From contig CAZNAD010000026.1 in assembly GCA_964571195.1 (NCBI GenBank), forward strand, positions 1-22,343: a stretch of 22,343 bases of DNA, read 5' to 3'. Under the pieces are notes generated by a model. The model was not told the DNA's origin, ran no database searches, and saw only the letters and a list, made by a program, of their open reading frames with translations. The DNA comes from PALSA-1006 sp964571195 (lineage in GTDB: Bacteria; Pseudomonadota; Gammaproteobacteria; Burkholderiales; Gallionellaceae). A program made the position numbers and the translations under genes. The stretch's first letter is position 1. Each line of letters starts with the position of its first letter. Positions 1 to 5,982 of the stretch are shown in pieces.

Positions 1-9
1 GAATCGGAG

Positions 10-408
10 TCACTCCCCCTGATTCCGCATAAAATCCGCCACCTTCTGAAACGCCAGCAACAACTCTGCACGTAGCGCCTCGTCTTCCACCACATCATTC
101 ACCGCCTGCCTCATACACATCATCCATTGGTCACGCTCGGCATCGCCGATGGCGAAAGGCAGGTGGCGCTGGCGCAGGCGCGGGTGGCCGAATTTTTCCA
201 CGTAGCGCTGCGGCCCGCCCAACCAGCCGGAAAGGAACATGAATAATTTTTCTTCCGCGCCTGCCAGACTGATGTGGTGCATCTTGCGGATGCGATGCGC
301 TTCCGGCAGTTCGTCCATCAATTCGTAGAAACGTTTTACCAGCGCGCGGATTTTTTCATCGCCGCCGATGCGTTGGTAATGGGGGTTATTGTTTTCGCTG
401 ATCTGCAT
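10..408 (-). CDS. Group II truncated haemoglobin
   Basis: A 132-residue haem protein of the 2-over-2 globin family, group II (trHbO-like). Members bind O2 or NO and are linked to oxygen or nitrosative-stress chemistry in the cytoplasm; the physiological role here is not known. The group II pattern is clear: Tyr28 at B10, an AGAEEKL stretch at 49-55, GWLGGP at 61-66, the GHPRLRQRH block at 74-82 with His82 as the proximal haem ligand (by alignment to trHbO), and Trp95 at G8. The frame stays open upstream to 495, but those extra residues are encoded by a palindromic repeat, so I start at the ATG at 408, which has AGGA about 9 bases upstream. It is the last gene of the mnmC-methyltransferase-globin series on this strand, separated from the methyltransferase by the repeat. 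Confidence 0.9.
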   Translation of the reverse strand: MQISENNNPHYQRIGGDEKIRALVKRFYELMDELPEAHRIRKMHHISLAGAEEKLFMFLSGWLGGPQRYVEKFGHPRLRQRHLPFAIGDAERDQWMMCMRQAVNDVVEDEALRAELLLAFQKVADFMRNQGE

Positions 409-452
409 TTTGCTTTTCCTAAACCGGACGAGCCGGAACCAAAGAGGCGATA

Positions 453-508
453 GTAGGAGCGTGCCCTGCACGCGATAGCGCTCTGTCGCGTGCAAGGCAC
501 GCTCCTAC
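453..508. repeat. REPIN-like palindromic element (paired inverted REP sequences)
   Basis: Two 23-base arms, 453-475 and 486-508, are inverted copies with one mismatch around a 10-base spacer. Each arm contains GTAGGAGCGTGCC and ends in TGCACGCGA. This resembles the GTAGGAGCGNG...CGCGA REP sequences of Pseudomonas and relatives, which are mobilised as pairs (REPINs) by RAYT transposases; that relationship is from family knowledge. It lies between the methyltransferase stop and the globin start and would form a long hairpin in a shared transcript, so it could protect or attenuate that message. No RAYT gene is in the window. Confidence 0.75.
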
Positions 509-530
509 AAAATCTCCAGAGTCTAGATTT

Positions 531-1382
531 TCATTCCGTAAAAAACCTATCTTTCATTTCTTCCAGCCCCACGCTGTGCAACACCTCATGCAAGCGCTCC
601 GCCGCACGCAGGCGCGGCAGGTTTTTGTATTGCGCAATGATGAGTTCATTCTTCATCGAATGTTCCCAGCCGACCAACTCGGTTACCGTCACTTGGTAGC
701 CGTGCGCTTCCAGTTGCAAGCAGCGCAGCACGTTAGTGAGGTGGCTGCCGAATTCGCGCGTGTGGATGGGGTGACGCCACAATTCTGTGAGTGCCTCCTT
801 GGCGAGTTGCTTGCCTTTGTTCTTGCGCAACACCGCCGCCACTTCGGCCTGACAGCACGGCACCAGCACGATGAACTGCGCCTGTTTCTTCAACGCGAAA
901 TGGATAGCGTCGTCGGTCGCGGTGTTACAGGCATGCAGCGCGGTGACCACGTCCACCTTGGCGGGCAGCTTGTCCGAAACGATGGATTCCGCCACCGACA
1001 AATTGAGGAAGGACATGCCGCCGAAACCCAATTGCTGCGCCAGTTCGCACGAATGGGTCACCAACTCTTCTCTGGTTTCGATACCGAAAATATGGGAATC
1101 ATCTTTAAGCGCTTTGAAAAACAAGTCGTACAGGATGAAGCCCAGATACGACTTGCCCGCGCCGTGATCCACCAGCGTCACTGTGCCGCGCTCATCACGA
1201 ACCTGTTGCAGCAACGGCTCGATGAACTGGTACAGGTGGTACACCTGCTTCAGTTTGCGGCGCGAATCTTGGTTCATCTTGCCGTCGCGCGTGAGGATGT
1301 GCAGCGCTTTCAGCAACTCGACAGATTGGCCTGCGCGGATCTCGGGATATTCTGGGGTAAGCGGTTTTTTCATACTGCGCAT
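531..1382 (-). CDS. Class I SAM-dependent methyltransferase (Methyltransf_32-like)
   Basis: A 283-residue protein with a Rossmann-type SAM site at about 68-82: TLVDHGAGKSYLGF, where D72, G74 and G76 form the glycine-rich loop, followed by the acidic IETRE at 100-104. A second conserved part, TALHACNTATDDA (147-159) with LVPCCQAE (173-180), is the HAC...PCC signature of the PF13679-type methyltransferases. The substrate is unknown; relatives have been linked to RNA methylation, but nothing here proves it. The ATG at 1382 overlaps the mnmC stop by one base (TAATG), so translation is probably coupled; Met4 at 1373 is an alternative start. Coupling to mnmC makes a role in RNA modification attractive, but this is inference. 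Confidence 0.8.
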   Translation of the reverse strand: MRSMKKPLTPEYPEIRAGQSVELLKALHILTRDGKMNQDSRRKLKQVYHLYQFIEPLLQQVRDERGTVTLVDHGAGKSYLGFILYDLFFKALKDDSHIFGIETREELVTHSCELAQQLGFGGMSFLNLSVAESIVSDKLPAKVDVVTALHACNTATDDAIHFALKKQAQFIVLVPCCQAEVAAVLRKNKGKQLAKEALTELWRHPIHTREFGSHLTNVLRCLQLEAHGYQVTVTELVGWEHSMKNELIIAQYKNLPRLRAAERLHEVLHSVGLEEMKDRFFTE

Positions 1383-3292
1383 TATCCTTGATGTCTAACT
1401 CTTAGTAACGGATCAAGTGCATCCAGAATAGATTTCGGTAGCGGCGGCAACTGTTCGCATATCTGCGCCGCCAACACTTCGCCCGCCAATCCGGCGGTGA
1501 GCAGGCCGCGTGTGCCGTGGGCGAGGCTGCAATACAAGCCTTGCTGCACCTTGCCCACCAGCGGCGTCGAGCCGGGCGCGGAGCAACGTATCGAAGCTCG
1601 TCCCTTCAATTTATCTGCCACCACCTCACCCGAGGTTTGACGCAATGCCGGAGCATATTCAGCAAGATTCGCCAGATTCTCCACATGGTCTGCGATACGT
1701 ACTTCGGTCGATTCATCATCGAAGGCATGCGTCGCCCCCGTGACATGCACGCCGTGCACTGCCGGAGCGCAATAGCCGTCGCCGCACACCACGGCCTGCA
1801 ATGCTTGGCTGGCTTCCGTCTCCGGCAGTTCGGTAATCTGTCCGCGCACCGGAATGAGCGGAAAATGTGCGAACGGCGCGAGCTTCTTAGCCGCATGCGC
1901 ACAACACACCACCACGACATCGGCCTCTGCGCTCCATGCCTTAGCCTGTACATCCAGCCCGCTTACACGCCACCCCGTAGCGCGCTGCTCCAGCACCTCG
2001 ACTTCCTGCCCCAAGCGGTGAGTGATGCGCACATCGTTTGCCAGCGTCGCACACAGCACCGGCGGCACGACCCAGCCCCCTGCGGGAAACCACAGCCCGC
2101 CGAACTGCATCTCCACGCCAGCCAGCTTGGTCGCTTGCGCGGCATCCACGAACTGCATCAGATGCTCCGGCCACGCTTGTTCCGCCAGACGCGCGATGCG
2201 CTTCTGCTCCACCGGCTTGCACGCCAGTTGCAGCAGGCCGCATTCGGCGCGCGTCACCTCATCTACCGGCAATAGGCCATCGAGCAGCCCCAATGCGTGA
2301 CCGTACGAGGCCAGCACAAAACGATGCAAAGGATCGTTGCCCGCACCGAAGCGCGCATGCAGAATGCCGCGCGGATTCCCGGAAGCGGCGCTGGCGAGTT
2401 GCGGCGCACGTTCGACGAGAGTGACTTGGATACCTCGCTGCGCCAGCGCATAAGCGGCGGCGCACCCTGCGATGCCGCCGCCGATGACGATGGCGTTGCG
2501 AGGGGTACTCCCCTCCCCCCGCGTGGGGGAGGGGCCGGGGGAGAGGGGGCGGGAAACCGCAAGGCATTCACCCTCTCCCCAACCCTCTCCCATCAAGGGA
2601 GAGGGAGTTTTTATCTGTCCGCGCAGCATCTCGCGCTTACGCCCGAACCCTGCGGCCTTCTCCACTGCAAAACCAACTTGTTGCAAACCGCGCCGCACCC
2701 AGCCTGCGCTGGTGTAGGTCGCCAAGGTTGCACCAGTGCGCGAAGCTCTGGCGATGTTCGCCAGCACGTTATCGCTCCACATCTCCGGGTTCTTCGCGGG
2801 GGCAAAGCCATCGAGGAACCATGCGTCCACGCAGTCCACAGGCAGTTGCGGCAAAGTCTCGTCCACATCGCCCAGCGCCAGTGTCAGACGCACACGTCCA
2901 TCCGCAAAATTCCAGCGATTCCATCCGGGTACACGGCGTTGCCAACGCGCCAGCAACGCTTGGATTTGCACGGCAAGCTCCGGCCACAAGACCAACGCGG
3001 TACGCAGTTCGTCATCGTTCAGCGGGAAACTTTCAACGCTGAAGAAATCCAGACTCGCACCTGCCGGTGCGACTTGTTCAAACAATTGCCAAACACAGAG
3101 AAAATTCAGCCCCGTACCGAAACCTGTCTCGCCGATACAAAGGCTCTCGCTTGGCGATAACGCGGCGAAACGCTCCGCCAAATCATTGCCCCGCAAAAAC
3201 ACATGGCGCGACTCCTCCAAGCCGGAATCGCTGGAGAAGTAAACATCGCCGTAGCGATCAGAAAAAGGTTGGCCGTTTTTCCAGTTGAGCAT
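1382..3292 (-). CDS. mnmC: Bifunctional tRNA mnm5(s2)U34 methyltransferase / FAD-dependent cmnm(5)(s2)U34 oxidoreductase
   Basis: MnmC completes the wobble-uridine modification started by MnmE-MnmG: the FAD domain removes the carboxymethyl group from cmnm5U34 and the methyltransferase domain adds a methyl to give mnm5U34. The N-terminal domain (about 1-225) has the SAM loop GETGFGTGLNF at 54-64 and the family block DAWFLDGFAPAKNPEMW with Asp161, followed by GFGRKREML. The C-terminal domain starts at about 268 with the dinucleotide-binding motif VIGGGIAGCAAAYAL and continues with GNPRG and a GYCAP motif. At 636 residues it is close to the E. coli length. The domain linker (about 228-264) consists of two low-complexity palindromic elements translated in frame. 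The start has no clear Shine-Dalgarno sequence but matches the family start (DVYFSSDSGLEE soon after). Confidence 0.95.
   Translation of the reverse strand: MLNWKNGQPFSDRYGDVYFSSDSGLEESRHVFLRGNDLAERFAALSPSESLCIGETGFGTGLNFLCVWQLFEQVAPAGASLDFFSVESFPLNDDELRTALVLWPELAVQIQALLARWQRRVPGWNRWNFADGRVRLTLALGDVDETLPQLPVDCVDAWFLDGFAPAKNPEMWSDNVLANIARASRTGATLATYTSAGWVRRGLQQVGFAVEKAAGFGRKREMLRGQIKTPSPLMGEGWGEGECLAVSRPLSPGPSPTRGEGSTPRNAIVIGGGIAGCAAAYALAQRGIQVTLVERAPQLASAASGNPRGILHARFGAGNDPLHRFVLASYGHALGLLDGLLPVDEVTRAECGLLQLACKPVEQKRIARLAEQAWPEHLMQFVDAAQATKLAGVEMQFGGLWFPAGGWVVPPVLCATLANDVRITHRLGQEVEVLEQRATGWRVSGLDVQAKAWSAEADVVVVCCAHAAKKLAPFAHFPLIPVRGQITELPETEASQALQAVVCGDGYCAPAVHGVHVTGATHAFDDESTEVRIADHVENLANLAEYAPALRQTSGEVVADKLKGRASIRCSAPGSTPLVGKVQQGLYCSLAHGTRGLLTAGLAGEVLAAQICEQLPPLPKSILDALDPLLRVRHQG
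2507..2608 (-). repeat. Two tandem GC-rich palindromic elements translated inside mnmC
   Basis: This stretch contains two palindromes. The first has the inner arms around 2510-2534 (CCCCTCCCCCC against GGGGGAGGGG). The second has a perfect 9-bp stem, CCCTCTCCC at 2583-2591 against GGGAGAGGG at 2597-2605. The whole region is read through by mnmC as a Pro/Gly/Glu-rich peptide (SPLMGEGWGEGE, then LSPGPSPTRGEGS). It falls exactly between the methyltransferase and FAD domains, where family members have a variable linker. A related element is in earP at 9812-9874. Confidence 0.85.
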
Positions 3293-3303
3293 GGTGTTGA
3301 AAC

Positions 3304-3332
3304 AACTCCGGCGGGATGAACCCGCCGGAGTC
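3304..3332 (-). terminator. Hairpin terminator of the PsiF-repeat gene
   Basis: A perfect 10-bp GC-rich stem (CTCCGGCGGG at 3306-3315 against CCCGCCGGAG at 3321-3330) with the loop ATGAA, 23 bases beyond the stop codon of the PsiF-repeat gene and 14 bases before the mnmC start. The run of T after it is short and broken (TTGTTTC), so it may be only partly effective and let some transcription into mnmC. Confidence 0.65.
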
Positions 3333-3352
3333 GCCTGATCGAATGTCAGGTA

Positions 3353-3643
3353 TTACTTAGCTGCAGCAGCGTCAGCTTCGCATTTCTTCATGAACGCATT
3401 CTTTGCTGCGCCCGCCAATGGCTTACCTGTCTTGCTCACTGCTTTTTCCTCGCAGGAAGATGCCGGTGCTGGAGCAGCAGCCGGTGCCGCAACTGCAGCA
3501 GCATCCTTTTCGCATTTCTTCATAAAGCTGTTTTTTGCAGCACCAGCCAATTTCTTCTCGGCAGCTTGATCCGCGCAAGAAGCAGCCAATGCTGTATTCG
3601 CAGCGAACATTGCAACCAATGCCATGATGATCAAATTACGCAT
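3353..3643 (-). CDS. Secreted PsiF-repeat family protein
   Basis: A 96-residue protein with a cleavable signal peptide: Met-Arg-Asn, a hydrophobic core at about 4-17 and an ALA-A cleavage site near 20-21, so the mature form should be periplasmic. The rest is two copies of a Cys-flanked repeat, C...A..KKLAGAAKNSFMKKCEKDA and C...KPLAGAAKNAFMKKCEADA, joined by an Ala/Pro linker at about 50-61. This matches the PsiF repeat (C, K-L-x-G, FMxxC) found in the phosphate-starvation-inducible PsiF of E. coli, whose function is unknown. The paired cysteines probably form disulphides. The start has GGAGAG 10 bases upstream. It is transcribed alone, from a good promoter to a hairpin terminator. Confidence 0.85.
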   Translation of the reverse strand: MRNLIIMALVAMFAANTALAASCADQAAEKKLAGAAKNSFMKKCEKDAAAVAAPAAAPAPASSCEEKAVSKTGKPLAGAAKNAFMKKCEADAAAAK

Positions 3644-3674
3644 ATCGTGTCACTCTCCAAAAATTGATTAAGAT

Positions 3675-3696
3675 CGGTTTGGGAGCATCCAAACCG
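3675..3696 (-). promoter_or_regulatory. Hairpin at the predicted 5' end of the PsiF-repeat mRNA
   Basis: A perfect 8-bp inverted repeat (CGGTTTGG at 3675-3682 against CCAAACCG at 3689-3696) with a 6-base loop. It starts about 7 bases after the -10 box, so the transcript would begin with this stem. Such 5' stems can stabilise a message; an operator is the alternative. This is inference from position. Confidence 0.45.
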
Positions 3697-3702
3697 GTGC
3701 GA

Positions 3703-3730
3703 ATTATACAGACAGTGTTTATCATGTCGT
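3703..3730 (-). promoter_or_regulatory. Sigma-70-type promoter for the PsiF-repeat gene
   Basis: On the minus strand there is a consensus -10 box TATAAT (3703-3708), a 16-base spacer, and a -35 box ACGACA (3725-3730, four of six matches to TTGACA). It lies 60 bases upstream of the start codon, with the gene's own Shine-Dalgarno downstream. Confidence 0.6.
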
Positions 3731-3772
3731 ACCTTACTGCCGCCCCATTCCATCTAAATTTTAAGTTCCGTT

Positions 3773-4531
3773 ATGAGCAAATCCACCTTAGACCGCATCC
3801 TGCAATCGCAGGGCTTTGGCGCACGCAAATGGTGTCGCGAACTGATCGCGGACGGCGAAGTCAGCATTGCGGGCGAGATCGTTGACGACTATCGCCGCGA
3901 ATTTGAGACCACCGGCCTTGTCTTCTCCGTCTACGGCGATGAGTGGTTATACCGTGAGCACGTGTACATCGCGCTCAACAAACCGGCGGACTATGAATGC
4001 TCGCGTAAGCCCAGTCATCATCCCGGTGTGCTGAGTCTGCTGCCGGAGCAGTTCTCGCATCGCGATGTACAACCCGTCGGTCGCCTCGACCACGACACCA
4101 CAGGACTGTTGCTGATGTCCGACGACGGTGCGTTCATCCACGCGCAATCTTCACCCAAGAGCCATATCCCCAAAGTGTATGTCGCCACTACACATGAGCC
4201 GGTGACAGACGAGTTAGTCACAAAATTATTAAGCGGCGTAAAGCTTAATGACGAACCTGCTCCACTCGCTGCATTGGTCTGCAACAAGCTAGATGAACAC
4301 AGGCTGAAGATCGTGCTGGAGCAAGGCAAATATCATCAGGTGAAACGCATGCTGGCGGCAGCGGGAAACCATTGCGAGGCGCTCAACCGCGCGCAGATCG
4401 GACAACTCCGGCTTGATACACTGAGGCTTAAATCCGGCGAGTGGTGCCATCTTGGCACCGAGCAACTTTCGCTTTTAGCCTGCCCCGCCCCCATTCCTAA
4501 TCTGGCTGATGCCTTAAAATCGGGCGTATAA
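3773..4531 (+). CDS. rsuA: 16S rRNA pseudouridine synthase, RsuA family
   Basis: A 252-residue enzyme expected to isomerise uridine in 16S rRNA (U516 in E. coli RsuA). It has an N-terminal S4 RNA-binding domain (1-60; RILQSQGFGARKWCRELI, then GEVSIAG) and the catalytic domain with LNKPADYECS at 68-77 and the family signature GRLDHDTTGLLLMSDDG at 103-119, where Asp106 is the catalytic aspartate. KVYVATTHEP, EGKYHQVKRML (the conserved Lys/Arg region) and LGxL/RL near the C-terminus complete the RsuA pattern. The length is typical. The ATG at 3773 fits the family start; the Shine-Dalgarno is weak. It is divergent from the PsiF-repeat gene with a 129-base spacer. Confidence 0.92.
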   Translation: MSKSTLDRILQSQGFGARKWCRELIADGEVSIAGEIVDDYRREFETTGLVFSVYGDEWLYREHVYIALNKPADYECSRKPSHHPGVLSLLPEQFSHRDVQPVGRLDHDTTGLLLMSDDGAFIHAQSSPKSHIPKVYVATTHEPVTDELVTKLLSGVKLNDEPAPLAALVCNKLDEHRLKIVLEQGKYHQVKRMLAAAGNHCEALNRAQIGQLRLDTLRLKSGEWCHLGTEQLSLLACPAPIPNLADALKSGV

Positions 4532-4532
4532 T
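4527..4532 (+). promoter_or_regulatory. Candidate -10 box at the end of rsuA
   Basis: A perfect TATAAT spans the rsuA stop codon. It would start a leader of about 140 bases before the STAS gene's ribosome-binding site (AAGGAG at 4658-4663). No convincing -35 box is seen at 16-18 bases upstream, so this rests on the -10 alone. The leader contains short complementary runs (CTGGG near 4540, CCCAG near 4597) and may fold. Confidence 0.3.
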
Positions 4533-4998
4533 GCGGCTACTGGGCAGCGTCGTATGGGGAGCCACTGTATATAGCGCAGCTTGCCGGGGTTCACCCAGCC
4601 AGACGAAACCAGGTTCTATCGCAAGCCGTATCTCCCACAAAATAAAATACGTCGCACAAGGAGATAGAGAGGCGCATAGGAATAACTGCCTAGGGCAATA
4701 CTGCCAAGCTCCCGCCAATCGCTTCAACTCGCAGTTGCATCATGAATTCAAGTCTGCGTATGAACCGTTGCTTGCCAATGCCGAAATTAAAACCATTGAA
4801 GTCAACCTGAGTAAAGTTTCCTATCTGGATAGCGGCGCATTAGGCTTGCTGGTGTTGTTGGACAGTAGCGCCAATAACCGTAGAAAAACGATTTCCATTA
4901 TCAGTGTTCCCGGCCCGGTTGCAAAGGTTTTAAAATTGGCAAATGTAGATAAACTATTCCAGATAAAACTGCCATCCGGGGTGAAGTTCAATCTTTAA
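4531..4998 (+). CDS. STAS-domain (anti-sigma-factor antagonist-like) protein with apparently damaged 5' end
   Basis: From about 4717 to the stop the reading frame encodes a STAS domain: RFNSQLHHEFKSAYE, IEVNLSKVSYLDSGALGLLVLL, ISVPGPVAKVLKLANVDKLFQI. STAS proteins of this type are phosphorylated on the serine after Asp-Ser in partner-switch signalling; here the motif is DSG rather than DSS/DST, so the usual phospho-acceptor is replaced by glycine. Only the ATG at 4531 opens this frame, but the first 62 residues do not look like STAS sequence. The expected beta-1 strand instead seems encoded in another frame from 4676 (ATA GGA ATA ACT GCC TAG GGC AAT), 12 bases after a good AAGGAG. The gene is therefore probably a decayed copy. 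It is followed by the HDOD gene on the same strand. Confidence 0.6.
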   Translation: MRLLGSVVWGATVYSAACRGSPSQTKPGSIASRISHKIKYVAQGDREAHRNNCLGQYCQAPANRFNSQLHHEFKSAYEPLLANAEIKTIEVNLSKVSYLDSGALGLLVLLDSSANNRRKTISIISVPGPVAKVLKLANVDKLFQIKLPSGVKFNL

Positions 4999-5000
4999 TA

Positions 5001-5049
5001 ATATTTCCCTCCTGTATTGGCAAACAACTGTACATAACCGGGGAAATAT
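5001..5049. repeat. Inverted repeat in the STAS-HDOD spacer
   Basis: A perfect 9-base inverted repeat (ATATTTCCC at 5001-5009, GGGAAATAT at 5041-5049) separated by 31 bases, immediately after the STAS stop. Its function is not clear: it could be an operator for the HDOD gene or a weak hairpin. Confidence 0.3.
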
Positions 5050-5105
5050 ACCTTTGCCCAACATCGAAGACGCCCCTGAACATCGAACGGATTCAATTCA
5101 CTCTC

Positions 5106-5933
5106 ATGAACATTGACTCACTGTTTCAGCGCCCCAATGCGCTTCCTACCGCCCCCAAGGTAGTTCAGGTGCTGATCAAAAGCTTCAATGATGGACACGT
5201 TACCATTGAAGATATTTCCCATAAGCTGGGAGCAGACCCCGCGTTAAGTGCAAAACTTTTACGCTTGGCCAACTCTTCCTATTATCACGTCTCGCGCAGC
5301 ATAACCACCGTAAATGAAGCCGTGACCGTGCTGGGGTTTATAACGGTGCGTACGCTGGTGATAAGCGGGGGACTGGTCAATGGCTTTAAGTCCGTTCAGG
5401 GATTGGATTTGAATCAGTTCTGGCGTTACAACCTGAATACTGCCGCCGCTGCCGGGTGGCTTGCCGGAAAATTAAATGGAAATCGCGATATGGCTTTCAC
5501 TGTCGGGATGACGCATGCGATCGGCCATTTAGTCATTCATACTGCAATGCCAGATGAAGCAAAACGGGTAAACGACAGGGTTAGCATATTGGATGACCGC
5601 CGCATCGAAACAGAACGAAACATGCTCGGCTATGATTTCGCAATGGTGGGCGCAGAATTATCATCCCGCTGGAATTTTCCAAAAGTTTTTTCGAATGCAA
5701 TTGCCTCTTTTCCAAATCCGCTAGAACACCCGTCATTTGATTCCATGTCCGCGATTATTCACATGGCGTCATGGTTTGCCAGAATGAACGAATACGGATT
5801 TACTCAAGAAGAAATTCGCTCCAGATATCCCACGGCAATTGCGAACAAGCTCGGACTCGAGCCTTACTCCATGCTGACGCAGATGCCCCCGCTCACAGAG
5901 CTATGCCAGGGGCTGGAAGAATTGATCACCTGA
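5106..5933 (+). CDS. HDOD-domain signalling protein
   Basis: A 275-residue cytoplasmic protein consisting almost entirely of an HDOD domain (about 14-210), an HD-like fold that lacks phosphohydrolase metal ligands and is found in bacterial signalling and motility or biofilm regulators. Recognisable parts are LPTAPKVVQVLI, the IEDISHKLGADPALSAKLLRLANSS block at 38-62, SITTVNEAVTVLGF at about 66-80, and FTVGMTHAIGHLVI at about 131-144. No output domain is attached, so it must act through partners. It follows the STAS gene on the same strand (107-base spacer) and is convergent with the SpoIIE-type phosphatase gene, which suggests one signalling unit; the target is unknown. The ATG has no strong Shine-Dalgarno. 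Confidence 0.88.
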   Translation: MNIDSLFQRPNALPTAPKVVQVLIKSFNDGHVTIEDISHKLGADPALSAKLLRLANSSYYHVSRSITTVNEAVTVLGFITVRTLVISGGLVNGFKSVQGLDLNQFWRYNLNTAAAAGWLAGKLNGNRDMAFTVGMTHAIGHLVIHTAMPDEAKRVNDRVSILDDRRIETERNMLGYDFAMVGAELSSRWNFPKVFSNAIASFPNPLEHPSFDSMSAIIHMASWFARMNEYGFTQEEIRSRYPTAIANKLGLEPYSMLTQMPPLTELCQGLEELIT

Positions 5934-5982
5934 TCATCCGCATTATTAAAAGCGTGATCGATAGCGCCTGCGTCAATTGTCA

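Noticed and set aside
410..495. N-terminal extension of the globin frame up to 495
   Set aside because: The extra codons come from the REPIN-like palindrome, and the ATG at 408 has a Shine-Dalgarno and fits the family start.
576..1391. A 271-codon open frame on the plus strand
   Set aside because: Antisense to the methyltransferase gene; no recognisable protein features.
4533..4657. Structured RNA or riboswitch in the leader before the STAS gene
   Set aside because: Short complementary runs are present, but I could not match it to a c-di-GMP, 6S or other known RNA family.
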